64,000 nucleotides of DNA, from NCBI GenBank assembly GCA_000200715.1, contig DP000238.1, positions 194,832 through 258,831 on the forward strand, in the 5' to 3' direction. Below the pieces are notes generated by a model, which was not told the origin of the DNA, searched no databases, and saw nothing but the letters and a program-made list of their open reading frames with translations. Below are positions 50,594 through 59,368 of the stretch, in pieces (the first letter of the stretch is position 1; each line of letters starts with the position of its first letter). The translations under genes and the position numbers were made by a program. The stretch is from Cenarchaeum symbiosum A (lineage in GTDB: Archaea > Thermoproteota > Nitrososphaeria > Nitrososphaerales > Nitrosopumilaceae).

Positions 50594-50663
50594 TGTGCCA
50601 GACGCGTGCCTCTCCGGCCCTGCCGGGCAACCTTAATAGATAAGCGAGCGCCCGCCCTGATCA

Positions 50664-50779
50664 AGCCGGCCATAGCGTCAGGGTGCGACCCAATCCCATT
50701 CCGAACTTGGAAGTCAAACCTGATGTCGCTGTTGTGTTACTAAGATGCGAGAGCTCTTGGGAAGCAACAGTGCTGGCAT
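50664..50779 (+). rRNA. rrf: 5S ribosomal RNA
   Basis: The sequence has the archaeal 5S pattern: terminal helix GCCGGC (50665-50670) paired with GCTGGC (50772-50777), the CATAGCG block, and the conserved loop CCCATTCCGAACTTGGAAG. ACCTTAATAG lies about 27 bases before the 5' end. No 16S or 23S gene is nearby, so the 5S gene stands alone. Ends are good to a few bases. Confidence 0.93.
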
Positions 50780-50818
50780 CATCTAGTGTTATATGACAGG
50801 TGCCGCGCCGCTGATCCC

Positions 50819-50947
50819 ATGGACAGCTGCGCCGTATGCGGGGAAAAGTTCGACGACGGGATAAGACTCCTCAACCACATGATGACAAAGCACGGCTTTC
50901 GCAACCCCGACGTCTCAAAGCCCGACAGGAACAGCCGGGGCTACTGA
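50819..50947 (+). CDS. 42-residue C2H2 zinc-finger microprotein
   Basis: A single C2H2 finger, CX2C-X12-HX4H (CAVCGEKF, HMMTKHG), and a polar tail. GTTATATGAC is about 26 bases before the ATG. Its stop overlaps the leucyl aminopeptidase end on the other strand. Confidence 0.72.
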   Translation: MDSCAVCGEKFDDGIRLLNHMMTKHGFRNPDVSKPDRNSRGY

Positions 50948-52407
50948 GCCCTGCCCTTGAGGTAGCCTGCTACCAGCCTCACCCCGAAACCGGTGGCCCC
51001 GCCGGGATTGTACGGCTTTTTCTTGGTTGCAGGCTGATTCCACGCCGTTCCCGCTATGTCCAGGTGCACCCACGGGGTGTCCCCTATTGCATTTTTTAGA
51101 AATGCGGCAGCAGTTATCGTGCCGGCTGCCCTGCCCATCCCGAGGTTCCTCATGTCGGCCACCTCTGATTTTATCATGCTCATGTAGTCGTCGTTGATGG
51201 GGAGCCGCCAGACCTCTTCTGCTGTTCTCTCAGAAGCTCCCTCGATTCTTTTGGCAAACGCGTCGTCATTGCTGACCATGCCTGCCACGTTGTTCCCCAG
51301 GGCGACTATGCAGGCGCCAGTCAGCGTGGCAAAGTCTATGATCTCTGATGGCGCGTACTTTTTCTCTCCATATGACAGGGCGTCTGCCAGGATCAGCCTG
51401 CCCTCTGCGTCCGTGTTTAAAATCTCGGCAGTCTTTCCGCTGTACAGTTTCACTATGTCGCCGGGCCTGTACGAGCTGCCGCCGGGCATGTTCTCGACAG
51501 AGGGGACTATGCCTATTACATTGACGGGCAGCGCCAGATCCTCCACCGCCTTCATTATCCCGAGGACTGTGCAGCCCCCGCACTTGTCAAACTTCATCTC
51601 GTCCATTTTTTCGCCAGGCTTTATCGAGATTCCGCCGGTGTCAAATGTTACAGCCTTGCCCACCAGCACTATCGGCTTCTGCCCCTTTTTGCCGCCGTTA
51701 TACTCTACAATGATGAGCCTCGGCTCGTTGGAGCTGCCCTGCCCCACGGCTATGATCCCGCCAAAGCCGCCTTTTTTCAGCTCTGGCTTTTTCAGCACTA
51801 TACAGCGCATCTTTTTGCCGGTGCACATCTTGACTGCGGCGCGCCCCAGCTTGTCCGGCGGGCACTCGTTTGGCGGCATGTTGGCAAGGCCCCTTGCAAA
51901 GGCCACCCCTGCGGTTATGCTCTGCGCGTCCTTTATGGCGCGGGCAGCCGAGGGGCCCCCGCCGAGTATGTGCAGCCGCGGGCTGTTCCCCGCCTTTTCT
52001 GCCTTGAACTCGTCAAAAGAGTACAGGGCAAGCTCCGCACCTTCTACAATTAATGCGGCCTCTTCAGCAGGGTCCAGTATCGAGGGCGCCGCCACGGCAA
52101 AGTCGGCCAGCCCCATGTCGCGCACCTGCCGGGCCAGCCTGCCCGCCTCCGACCTTATCCCATCGGAGGTGACCTTCCCGGCGGGGCCCAGGCCTGCCAG
52201 GATTACCCTCTCCGATGGCATGCCGGGCGTTCCCGTCATGGAGATTCTGCCCTTTTTGCCCCCGTTCTTGCCTATGGCCTCTTTTATGAGATCATCCAGG
52301 CCGGGGCCGCCAAGGCCCGCCGCGCCCGCTGCCCCCTCCAGTACGAACCCGCAGAGCGCAGCGGTCTTTCTCTTTGCAGGATCTGATGCGTCGGCGGTAA
52401 TCTTCAT
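50941..52407 (-). CDS. Leucyl aminopeptidase (M17)
   Basis: A 488-residue cytosolic aminopeptidase with two metal ions. The signature NTDAEGRLILADAL is intact; GKAVTFDTGGISIKPG and the Lys/Asp ligands around it match. The C-terminal domain ends in GATGFGVRLVAGYL. CTATAAAATC (about 52430-52440) is 28 bases upstream. It probably finishes peptide degradation after the proteasome. Confidence 0.92.
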   Translation of the reverse strand: MKITADASDPAKRKTAALCGFVLEGAAGAAGLGGPGLDDLIKEAIGKNGGKKGRISMTGTPGMPSERVILAGLGPAGKVTSDGIRSEAGRLARQVRDMGLADFAVAAPSILDPAEEAALIVEGAELALYSFDEFKAEKAGNSPRLHILGGGPSAARAIKDAQSITAGVAFARGLANMPPNECPPDKLGRAAVKMCTGKKMRCIVLKKPELKKGGFGGIIAVGQGSSNEPRLIIVEYNGGKKGQKPIVLVGKAVTFDTGGISIKPGEKMDEMKFDKCGGCTVLGIMKAVEDLALPVNVIGIVPSVENMPGGSSYRPGDIVKLYSGKTAEILNTDAEGRLILADALSYGEKKYAPSEIIDFATLTGACIVALGNNVAGMVSNDDAFAKRIEGASERTAEEVWRLPINDDYMSMIKSEVADMRNLGMGRAAGTITAAAFLKNAIGDTPWVHLDIAGTAWNQPATKKKPYNPGGATGFGVRLVAGYLKGRAQ

Positions 52408-52483
52408 CGAGATGCGTCAGGGACCTGCCGATTTTATAGATTACCCGCCCCCGGTTTATATCGGTACTAGAGGCATACCCCCC

Positions 52484-53542
52484 ATGAGAAAAGAGGCCGT
52501 CCTGTATGAGAAGCTGCCCGGCGACAAGGTGCGGTGCACCGCATGCGCCAGATACTGTGAGCTTGCAGACGGCCAGGTGGGTCTCTGCGGGGTGCGGGGC
52601 AACGAGGCAGGCAAGCTCGACTTGTACGTCTACGGCAAGGTGGTAGCGGGGCACACCGACCCCGTCGAGAAAAAGCCCGTGACCCACTACCGCCCGGGCA
52701 CACAGGTCTACTCGATAGCCACCACAGGATGCAACTGGCTGTGCCGGTACTGCCAGAACCACGACATAAGCCAGCGGCGCAAGGCGGAAGGCCGGGACAT
52801 GAGCCCCCGTCAAGTAGTCGCCGAGGCCCTCGCCCAGGGGGCCGACGGGATAGCCTACACCTACAACCAGCCGTCCATATTCATAGAGTTTGCCCGGGAC
52901 TGCGGGGTGGAAGCTAGAAGGCGCGGCCTCTTCAACGTCTTTGTCTCCAACGGATATGACACGCCCGAGACCGTCTCCATGATGGGCGAGTTTCTCGACT
53001 GCATAACAGTCGACTTCAAGGGCAGCGCAGAGCCTGAATTTACGAAAAAGTACATCGGGGTGCCCGACCCGCAGCCCATCTTTGATACGCTAAGGGGGAT
53101 CCGGGATGAGACGAGCATCCACGTGGAGATAACCGACCTGATAATACCGGGTGTCGGCGACAGCCTGGAGCATGCTAAAAAGCTCTGCAGGTTCGTCCTC
53201 GACGAGCTGGGCCCAGACGTCCCAGTCCACTTTCTGAGGTTCCACCCGGATTATAAAATGATGGAGTTTCCCCCCACTCCTGTCGAGACACTCGTCGCGC
53301 ACCACCGTATGGCAAAAGAAGAGGGTCTAAGATACGCGTACATAGGAAACGTGCCGGGCCACCCGCTCGAGGACACGTACTGCCACGGCTGCGGAGAAGT
53401 GGCAGTAAAAAGGAACAGCTTTGATATTTCCTCCTGGAATTTGGACGCGCAGAACAGGTGCCGTTCATGCGGCTGCCAGGTCCCAATAACAGGCAGCCCG
53501 CCTCCAGGATACAAAAAGCGCTGGTTCCACCTGCTCGAATAG
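52484..53542 (+). CDS. Radical SAM protein, AmmeMemoRadiSam (AmrS) type
   Basis: A 352-residue protein. The radical SAM cluster motif is CNWLCRYC (CX3CX2C) after GCN. The N-terminal part has another Cys set (CTACARYCEL, LCGVRGN) and the C-terminal part a zinc site (YCHGCGEV, CRSCGCQVP). This matches the AmrS group, which is usually linked to AMMECR1 and Memo proteins; those are not nearby. TATA GTTTATATCG is 27 bases before ATG 52484, which excludes the long upstream frame. Substrate is unknown. Confidence 0.88.
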   Translation: MRKEAVLYEKLPGDKVRCTACARYCELADGQVGLCGVRGNEAGKLDLYVYGKVVAGHTDPVEKKPVTHYRPGTQVYSIATTGCNWLCRYCQNHDISQRRKAEGRDMSPRQVVAEALAQGADGIAYTYNQPSIFIEFARDCGVEARRRGLFNVFVSNGYDTPETVSMMGEFLDCITVDFKGSAEPEFTKKYIGVPDPQPIFDTLRGIRDETSIHVEITDLIIPGVGDSLEHAKKLCRFVLDELGPDVPVHFLRFHPDYKMMEFPPTPVETLVAHHRMAKEEGLRYAYIGNVPGHPLEDTYCHGCGEVAVKRNSFDISSWNLDAQNRCRSCGCQVPITGSPPPGYKKRWFHLLE

Positions 53543-53543
53543 C

Positions 53544-54173
53544 TCAGAGAGCCAGCGCCCTTGCCGGCGCGCCCGTCGCCCCCCGGAGCTTGAGGGGGAG
53601 CACGGCCAGCGTAAATTCCCCGCGTATCTTTCCCAGGTTTGCAAGGTTCTCCACTATGGGAATATCCGCGCGCGCAAGTATGTGGTGCGCGGGATAGCCG
53701 CGGCCGCCGGCATCTATGCTCGGCGAGTCTATCCCGACGATATTTACACCCCTGGATGCGATGTGCCTTGCCGCGTCTGCTGCAAGGCCGGGGCATGAAC
53801 CAAAGTAGGACTTCCTGCCCGGATCATCCGACCAGCCGGTCTTGAGCACGACAGCGGAGCCGCGGGGTATGCGGCCGGCCCTTTTTTCATGTTCAAGAAT
53901 CCTCCCCCTTGTTATCACGCGGGGGCCGCAGGCATCCACCAGCACCCCTTTCGAGACCAGCCTGCCCGGCGGTATCTTCTCCATGCTCCTGCCCCCTTTT
54001 GCAAAGTGGCTCGGGGCGTCCATGTGCGTTCCTGTATGCGAGCTCATAAAGAGCAGCTCCATGGCAAACCCGTCTGCCCCTATCGCATTCCACGGTATGA
54101 ACCGCGGCTCCGGCGAGCCGGGAAACGCCGGCATCCCGTCCGAGACGGTCATCGTGAGGTCGACAGGTCCCAT
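53544..54173 (-). CDS. Cyclase-family (kynurenine formamidase-like) hydrolase
   Basis: A 209-residue metal-dependent hydrolase with the family motif HTGTHMDAPSHF and GIDSPSID near the end. Family members hydrolyse formylkynurenine or related amides, or act as isatin hydrolases. ATG 54173 is 26 bases from GAATTTATTG (54194-54203); a longer start at 54221 would cross that box. Confidence 0.85.
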   Translation of the reverse strand: MGPVDLTMTVSDGMPAFPGSPEPRFIPWNAIGADGFAMELLFMSSHTGTHMDAPSHFAKGGRSMEKIPPGRLVSKGVLVDACGPRVITRGRILEHEKRAGRIPRGSAVVLKTGWSDDPGRKSYFGSCPGLAADAARHIASRGVNIVGIDSPSIDAGGRGYPAHHILARADIPIVENLANLGKIRGEFTLAVLPLKLRGATGAPARALAL

Positions 54174-54253
54174 AAGGGCGGTCTCCCGGGGTACAATAAA
54201 TTCGCTTTTTAAAGAGACCAAAGGTTAAATGCCCGCCGCTGGAATCACTCTGC

Positions 54254-54514
54254 ATGCCGATAACGTTCGTCCTGCTAAACTCGGACCTTGGCTCTGACGA
54301 TTCCGTGATAGATAGCATACGGGAGATCCTCGAGAAAGAGGACGCCATAGAGTACGAGGTCCTGGCAGTCTACGGGGTATACGATGTGATCCTCAAGCTG
54401 ACCTCCGCTGACGCGGACAAGCTGCGGATGGTCATAACCAACAGGATAAGGCGGATAAGCAAGGTGCAGTCGACCCTTACCATGATGGTCATAGAAGAGC
54501 AGGGCCGGTCATAG
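54254..54514 (+). CDS. Stand-alone Lrp/AsnC effector (RAM) domain
   Basis: An 86-residue protein that is only the ligand-binding, oligomerising domain of Lrp/AsnC regulators (ITFVLLNSDLGSDD; EVLAVYGVYDVILKLTS; VQSTLTMMVIEE). There is no HTH, so it may modulate a full regulator or sense an amino acid. GGTTAAATG is 26 bases before the ATG. Overlaps the aminotransferase end. Confidence 0.88.
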   Translation: MPITFVLLNSDLGSDDSVIDSIREILEKEDAIEYEVLAVYGVYDVILKLTSADADKLRMVITNRIRRISKVQSTLTMMVIEEQGRS

Positions 54515-55633
54515 GCCCGCTAGGGCCTCGAGCACCCGGTCTACCTCCTCGCCCGTGTTGAAAAAGTGTGGCGACGCCCTGATTATCTTTAGATCCGTTA
54601 TCTCCCTTAGGGCAAGCACTATCCCCTGTTCCTCGAGCCTTTTTACCGCATCCGCGGGATCCACCCCTTGGAGATTGAACGGTACTATGCTGGTCCGCCC
54701 CTCCTCGGGCCCGTACAGCATCGAGCCGGGAATCCTGCCTATCCCGTCGCGCAGCCTGCGGGAGAGCCTGGCCGCCCTCTCCTGTATGGCGCCCACCCCC
54801 ACATCCGATATTATCCCCAGCGAATACTCGAGGCCCGCCATCCCGGCATAGTTTCTAAAGCCGGTCTGGAATCTTTCTGGCATCTTTTTGTATTCCAGCC
54901 CGGAATCCCCAAGGTCTGCTGATTCTCCCCCCGTCGATATTGGCTCGAGCGTATCTGCCGCATCCTCCCTGCAGTAGAACAACCCTGTCCCCATCGGCCC
55001 GCACAGCCACTTGGAGCCGTTAAACGACATAAAGCTGCACCTGAGCCGGGAGACGTCGACTTTCATGCAGCCGACAGTCTGGGCGGCATCCACAAAGTAC
55101 GGGACGCCCGCCGACTCGAGGATCTCGCCCGTCTCTTCTGCCGGCATCACCGCACCTGTATTGTACAGGGCGTGGCTCAGGGCCGCAACACGGGTGCCCC
55201 CGTCTATCATCCCGCGCAGCAGGCTTGTATCAAACGAGCCGTGCTTGTCTATCGGGATGCTCCTCACTTCCGCCCCGGTCCTCAGCCACGGGTAATAATT
55301 CGCATGGTGCTCGTGCGCGCCGCCCCGTATTATCACACTCGAGCCCCGCGGCATGGAGAGGCCGCGGGAGACTGCGTTTATCCCGTCGGTCGTGCTCTGT
55401 GTCAGGACTATCTCTGCGGGGCGGCAGCCTATCAGGCGGGATACTGCATCCCGGGTCCGGCCGAGCATGGATGTGACGAACTCGTCGGATGCCTCTGTAT
55501 CGGGGCCCATAACCGAGTACTCTTCTAAAAACCGGGCCACGGCCCGGACCATCCCTGCCGGGTTGGGGGAGACTGACGCGTTGTTCATGCATATCTTTCC
55601 GCGGGGAAAGTCCCCGCCTTGGTCCGCGCCCAT
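54509..55633 (-). CDS. Class V aminotransferase (cysteine desulfurase-like)
   Basis: A 374-residue PLP enzyme. The Schiff-base lysine is in FMSFNGSKWLCGPMGTG, and GAHEHHANYYPW and FVDAAQTVG carry other cofactor residues. The flexible active-site Cys loop of desulfurases is not obvious, so desulfurase, selenocysteine lyase or other class V roles remain open. The start is 30 bases from the divergent gene; its TATA box overlaps that gene's start. Confidence 0.85.
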   Translation of the reverse strand: MGADQGGDFPRGKICMNNASVSPNPAGMVRAVARFLEEYSVMGPDTEASDEFVTSMLGRTRDAVSRLIGCRPAEIVLTQSTTDGINAVSRGLSMPRGSSVIIRGGAHEHHANYYPWLRTGAEVRSIPIDKHGSFDTSLLRGMIDGGTRVAALSHALYNTGAVMPAEETGEILESAGVPYFVDAAQTVGCMKVDVSRLRCSFMSFNGSKWLCGPMGTGLFYCREDAADTLEPISTGGESADLGDSGLEYKKMPERFQTGFRNYAGMAGLEYSLGIISDVGVGAIQERAARLSRRLRDGIGRIPGSMLYGPEEGRTSIVPFNLQGVDPADAVKRLEEQGIVLALREITDLKIIRASPHFFNTGEEVDRVLEALAGL

Positions 55634-55664
55634 TATTATACCGGGCGCGGCCCCCGCATATATT
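55634..55664. promoter_or_regulatory. Interleaved divergent promoters
   Basis: The minus-strand ATG (55633) and the plus-strand TTG (55663) are 29 bases apart. TATTATTATACC (55631-55641) is about 26 bases before the plus start, and CATATATTGG (55657-55666), read on the minus strand, is about 27 bases before the minus start. Each box therefore touches the other gene's start codon. Confidence 0.55.
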
Positions 55665-56271
55665 GGATGATGATACCGCGGATATATTCGGCTCCGGCGC
55701 GTGGCACATGCTGCCAGACGGCCGCGTCAGCTCGGTAATCTGCACGGACCCGTACCTCAAGGCGTCATTTCTCGACGGGCTTGCCTCCTGCAAATCGGAC
55801 GTGCACTATCTGGACCTTGACCTGCTGTACAGCGGCATGGTCTCGGCGGGAATCCTGCCGCGCCGGGAGATCACCGTATACAGGCCCGGCACTGGCGGGC
55901 TTTATTCCTCGCTTGATCGCATGCTGGGCAGGGCGTCATCTGCCGGCTCGCTGATAATTATAGACACCCTCAACGGCCTCTTCAACATACTCGAGGACCG
56001 CGACGCGGGCAGGATGATCGATTCGTACATCATGCTGCTCGGCCTGGCATGCAGGAGCAGCGGCTCGCGCGCGGTGATGGCCAGCATGTCTCTGCGCCGG
56101 GACGGCGCGTGGGCCCTCTCGCCCACTGGAAGGCGCGTCATAGGCGCCGGGACCATATCCACGATCAGGCTTGAAAGGGAGGGAAGGGGCGCCACCGCCT
56201 ATTCTGCCGGGGGCGGATCGGTGATCTCGGCGGATCTTGGCATTCCAGAGTCCAACCCAAAGGCGTTATGA
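55663..56271 (+). CDS. RecA-like fold hypothetical protein without a Walker A motif
   Basis: A 202-residue protein. The pattern of strands (VSSVICTDPY; VHYLDLDLLYSG; SLIIIDTLNGLF) and the Walker B-like IIIDT suggest a RecA/KaiC-type core, but no GxxxxGKT loop is present, so it probably does not hydrolyse ATP. It may be a regulatory or structural relative of RadA. TTG start, promoter interleaved with the divergent aminotransferase gene. Confidence 0.68.
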   Translation: MDDDTADIFGSGAWHMLPDGRVSSVICTDPYLKASFLDGLASCKSDVHYLDLDLLYSGMVSAGILPRREITVYRPGTGGLYSSLDRMLGRASSAGSLIIIDTLNGLFNILEDRDAGRMIDSYIMLLGLACRSSGSRAVMASMSLRRDGAWALSPTGRRVIGAGTISTIRLEREGRGATAYSAGGGSVISADLGIPESNPKAL

Positions 56272-56341
56272 CCGCTTAAACGCCGTTATAGCAGGCCCGT
56301 TTTGGGTAAGTTATATTAAGATCAACATACCGAGGTGATAC

Positions 56342-56641
56342 ATGCCAGTAGCAATTTTACCGGACATTGGTGAACAGATGTGCATCGGATGCGCCCTCTG
56401 CGTTGAGATCTGCACAACCCTGGGACCCGATGTACTCAGAGTAAAGCCAGTCGAAGGCTGGAAGCGGGGCAAGGCATTTGTCTTTTATCCAGAGAGATGC
56501 ATCGCTGATGGCGCATGCATTGGCGTGTGCCCTACCAAGGCGATCTTCTGGATGAGGCCCATGGACTTTACGGTCGGACAGCCCGTCCCTCTGTACAAGA
56601 ACTCAGTCTTCGTCAAGGGTTGGACCGAGCTAGTAGACTAG
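56342..56641 (+). CDS. Ferredoxin, two iron-sulfur clusters
   Basis: A 99-residue protein. The first cluster motif is CIGCALCVEIC (CX2CX2CX3C). The second is CIADGACIGVCP (CX4CX3CP), a spacing typical of archaeal ferredoxins with a modified second site. TTATATTAAG (56311-56320) is 27 bases upstream, and GAGGTGAT eight bases before the ATG looks like a Shine-Dalgarno site, rare in this window. Likely an abundant electron carrier. Confidence 0.9.
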   Translation: MPVAILPDIGEQMCIGCALCVEICTTLGPDVLRVKPVEGWKRGKAFVFYPERCIADGACIGVCPTKAIFWMRPMDFTVGQPVPLYKNSVFVKGWTELVD

Positions 56642-56752
56642 GCTCCAATCACTAATTTTCTTTTTCAAACTGTTCTAGAAGGGCCATGCGGCGGCTCGCA
56701 TGGATTGCTATCTATTCTGCCTTGTCTGCATGAGCCTTTTACTGGATAAAGG

Positions 56753-57304
56753 CTAGTCCTTCCACTTTATGGAGCAGCCTATGGATGGATCAAAGTCCTT
56801 TCTTATCTCCCTGCCTGCCAGAAAGTCGTTTATGTTGTGTGCCATCGTCTTGTCGGTGGCCTTGTCTTCTGGCTTCATGGCGTCGTCTATCCTGCCGTGA
56901 AAGATCAGCTTCCCCTCCCCGTCAAAGAGGAACGGGTCCGGGGTGCACGTGGCGCCATAACTTTTTGCAACCTCCTGAGTCTCGTCTACAAGATAGTCAA
57001 ATTCTATGCCCTTTTCGGCTGCCACCTTTTTCATGTTCTCCAGGCTGTCGTCTGGATACTTTATAGAATCGTTGCTGTTTATGCCCACTATGGCTATTTT
57101 GTCGCCAAACTCCCTGTGCAGGGAGATTATCGTGTCCAGTTTGGCCTTTACGTACGGGCAGTGGTTGCACATGAAGATGACCAGGATTCCCTCGTACTTT
57201 GAATAGTCGCCTAGGGAGTGCACCGCACCGTCTGTTCCCTTGAGGCTGAACCCGGGGGCCTGCTCGCCGGTCTTGAGGCTCACTGCCGATTCCATTAGCA
57301 CCAT
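56753..57304 (-). CDS. Thioredoxin-fold (AhpC/ResA-like) protein
   Basis: A 183-residue protein of the redoxin group with active site CNHCPYVKAKL (CxxC) after LVIFMCN and the strand IAIVGINSND. Family members with CNHCPYV are often annotated thioredoxin family or redoxin-domain proteins. GATTAAATAC is about 26 bases before ATG 57304. A second ATG three codons on is possible. No signal peptide, so cytoplasmic. Confidence 0.85.
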   Translation of the reverse strand: MVLMESAVSLKTGEQAPGFSLKGTDGAVHSLGDYSKYEGILVIFMCNHCPYVKAKLDTIISLHREFGDKIAIVGINSNDSIKYPDDSLENMKKVAAEKGIEFDYLVDETQEVAKSYGATCTPDPFLFDGEGKLIFHGRIDDAMKPEDKATDKTMAHNINDFLAGREIRKDFDPSIGCSIKWKD

Positions 57305-57406
57305 GTGAACAGCCCGGGCAATGCGGTATTTAATCATTGAACCCGCGTGCCGCCTGTCGTTATCACTGGCAACGGTTAAAATCAGAGGCGTACACACCGC
57401 TTCCGA

Positions 57407-57483
57407 GGGCTGATAGTATAGACTGGTAGTATACCCGCCTTGCACGCGGGGGGTCGGGGGTTCAAATCCCCCTCAGTCCACCA
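57407..57483 (+). tRNA. tRNA-Ala (TGC)
   Basis: Acceptor GGGCTGA/TCAGTCC includes the G3-U70 identity pair. Anticodon stem CCCGC/GCGGG with loop CTTGCAC (TGC), T loop TTCAAAT, discriminator A at 57480 and CCA encoded at 57481-57483. Confidence 0.95.
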
Positions 57484-57547
57484 TTGCATCTTTTGCCGGG
57501 GGCCCCTGCGCGGAAAGTGATTATAGTCATGTACCGCAGAACATTCG

Positions 57548-58906
57548 TTGAAGGGCGGGGCCGCTAGGCTGTTTGGGACAAACGGGATACGCGGGGTGTT
57601 TGGCGCGGACCTTGACATTCCGTTTGTATACGATATGGCCATGTCCATATCGGCACACCTCGGGGGCGGGCCGGTCCTTGTGGGCCACGACGGCAGGCAC
57701 TCGGGGCCCGCCGTGGCAAAGGCCGTATGCTCGGCGCTGAACTATGCCGGGGCGGACTGCTCGCTGGCAGGCCTTGTGCCGACCCCGTGCCTCGAGTATT
57801 CCACAAGAAAGCTCGGATACAGGGGCGGCATCATGGTGACCGCCTCGCACAACCCGCCTGAATACAACGGCATGAAAGTGGTGGCGTCTGACGGCGTCGA
57901 GATCCCCCGGGAAGACGAGGAGAAGATAGAGGGGATATACCGGGACAAGGCGTTCCGGCCCGGGGAGAAATACGGTGTTATGCGCGCAGAAGACGGGGCC
58001 ATTCCTGCATACCTTGACGGGATAAAATCTCAGGTGGATGCAAGCGCCGTGCGCGCAAGGGGCCCCTCTGTGGTGATAGATGCCGGCAACGGGGCCCAGG
58101 CGGTGGCTGCGCCGCAGCTCTGCAGGGATCTTGGCTGCACAGTCGAGGTGATAAACAGTGGGATAGACGGAGATTTTCCCGGCCGCGGCCCAGAACCGAC
58201 TCCTGCAAACCTTGGCGGGCTCTCCGAGGCTGTACTGCGCACAGGCGCGGACCTTGGGGTGGCGTTTGATGGCGACGGGGATCGGAGCCTGTTTTGCGAT
58301 GATAAAGGGGAGGTCCTGACGGGGGACCGCTCGGCACTCCTGCTAGCCGGCTTTGTGCTTGGATCAAGCCCGGGCTCGGCTGTCGTCACATGCCTCAACT
58401 CGGGCGGGGCCATAGAAGGGGTGGCTGCAGGGCACGGCTCTCCTGTGATAAGGACCAAGGTGGGGAGCGTCGCGGTATCCAGGAGGATGGTCTCGGAGGA
58501 TGCGCTTGTGGGCTTTGAAGAAAACGGGGGGTTCATGTACGGAAGGCACGGCCAGGTGCGGGACGGGGCGATGAGCCTTGCACTGATGCTCGGCCTGGTA
58601 TCATCGTCGGATATGCCCCTCTCTTCAATGGCTGCAGCCCTGCCGCCGTCGTTTACCTCAAAGGAGAAGATACCGTGCTCTGCAGCAGACGCAGAGCGCG
58701 TGCTCGATGTACTCCGGTCGGAGCACCCCGAGGCGGACACGACCGACGGCATCCGGATTGCCCAGGGGGGGAGCTGGACCATGGTGCGGCCCAGCGGGAC
58801 CGAGCCGCTGATACGGGTCTATGCAGAATCCCATTCCGAGGCGGCCCTCTCTGAGCTGCTCTCGGGGCAGGTCCGGAGGATACGCGAGATACTAGACGGC
58901 GGGTGA
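57548..58906 (+). CDS. glmM: Phosphoglucosamine mutase / phosphomannomutase
   Basis: A 452-residue alpha-D-phosphohexomutase. Catalytic phosphoserine is in TASHNP (98-103), the metal loop is DGDGDR (241-246), sugar-binding EENGG follows, and the phosphate-binding loop is RPSGTEP near the C-terminus. TTG start with GATTATAGTC about 26 bases upstream. Substrate (glucosamine, mannose or glucose phosphate) cannot be fixed from sequence, so the symbol is tentative. Confidence 0.88.
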   Translation: MKGGAARLFGTNGIRGVFGADLDIPFVYDMAMSISAHLGGGPVLVGHDGRHSGPAVAKAVCSALNYAGADCSLAGLVPTPCLEYSTRKLGYRGGIMVTASHNPPEYNGMKVVASDGVEIPREDEEKIEGIYRDKAFRPGEKYGVMRAEDGAIPAYLDGIKSQVDASAVRARGPSVVIDAGNGAQAVAAPQLCRDLGCTVEVINSGIDGDFPGRGPEPTPANLGGLSEAVLRTGADLGVAFDGDGDRSLFCDDKGEVLTGDRSALLLAGFVLGSSPGSAVVTCLNSGGAIEGVAAGHGSPVIRTKVGSVAVSRRMVSEDALVGFEENGGFMYGRHGQVRDGAMSLALMLGLVSSSDMPLSSMAAALPPSFTSKEKIPCSAADAERVLDVLRSEHPEADTTDGIRIAQGGSWTMVRPSGTEPLIRVYAESHSEAALSELLSGQVRRIREILDGG

Positions 58907-58970
58907 AGGCCGGAATTTTGCGCCAAAATCCGGATAAAACACTTTTAAGCCCTATGGCCGGGCCACCCTC

Positions 58971-58988
58971 ATGGAGAGCTGCAACTGA
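58971..58988 (+). other. Five-codon mini-ORF before rpl7ae
   Basis: ATG 58971 opens MESCN and its TGA overlaps the rpl7ae ATG (TGATG). ACTTTTAAGC (58941-58950) is centred 26 bases upstream, so a leaderless transcript would start exactly at this mini-ORF. It may couple translation to rpl7ae. It is too short to judge by sequence alone. Confidence 0.4.
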
Positions 58989-59368
58989 TGGCAAAGGGAT
59001 ACTATGTCAAGTTTGAGACGCCCAAGGACCTTGTAAACCCGATACTAGAGGCGCTCCGGGCAGCCACGCAGAGCGGCAAGGTCAAAAAGGGCACAAACGA
59101 GGCGACAAAGGCCATAGAGCGCGGCACAAGCAAGCTTGTTGTAATAGCGGAAGATGTGGAGCCGCCAGAGGTGGTGGCGCACCTGCCGATACTCTGCGAC
59201 GAGCAGGGGGCGGCATACGCGTTTGTGCCGAGCAAGCAGGATCTCGGCAAGGCGCTGGGCATTGACATTACATCTGCCGCAGCAATACTGGACTCGGGAG
59301 ACGCGCAGCATATCGTAGACCAGGTGATAAGCTCCATAGCCAAGATCAAGGGCGAGACCGGCAAATGA
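58988..59368 (+). CDS. rpl7ae: Ribosomal protein L7Ae
   Basis: A 126-residue kink-turn binding protein ([33 protein letters not shown] core, written here only by its ends: [12 protein letters not shown] and [31 protein letters not shown]). In archaea it is part of the large subunit, box C/D and H/ACA RNPs and RNase P. First gene of the operon; its stop overlaps rps28e as ATGA. Confidence 0.96.
   Translation: MAKGYYVKFETPKDLVNPILEALRAATQSGKVKKGTNEATKAIERGTSKLVVIAEDVEPPEVVAHLPILCDEQGAAYAFVPSKQDLGKALGIDITSAAAILDSGDAQHIVDQVISSIAKIKGETGK

Noticed and set aside
51194-52483. Upstream extension of the radical SAM gene
   Set aside because: These codons are antisense to leucyl aminopeptidase; the TATA box at 52452-52462 and the family N-terminus place the start at 52484.
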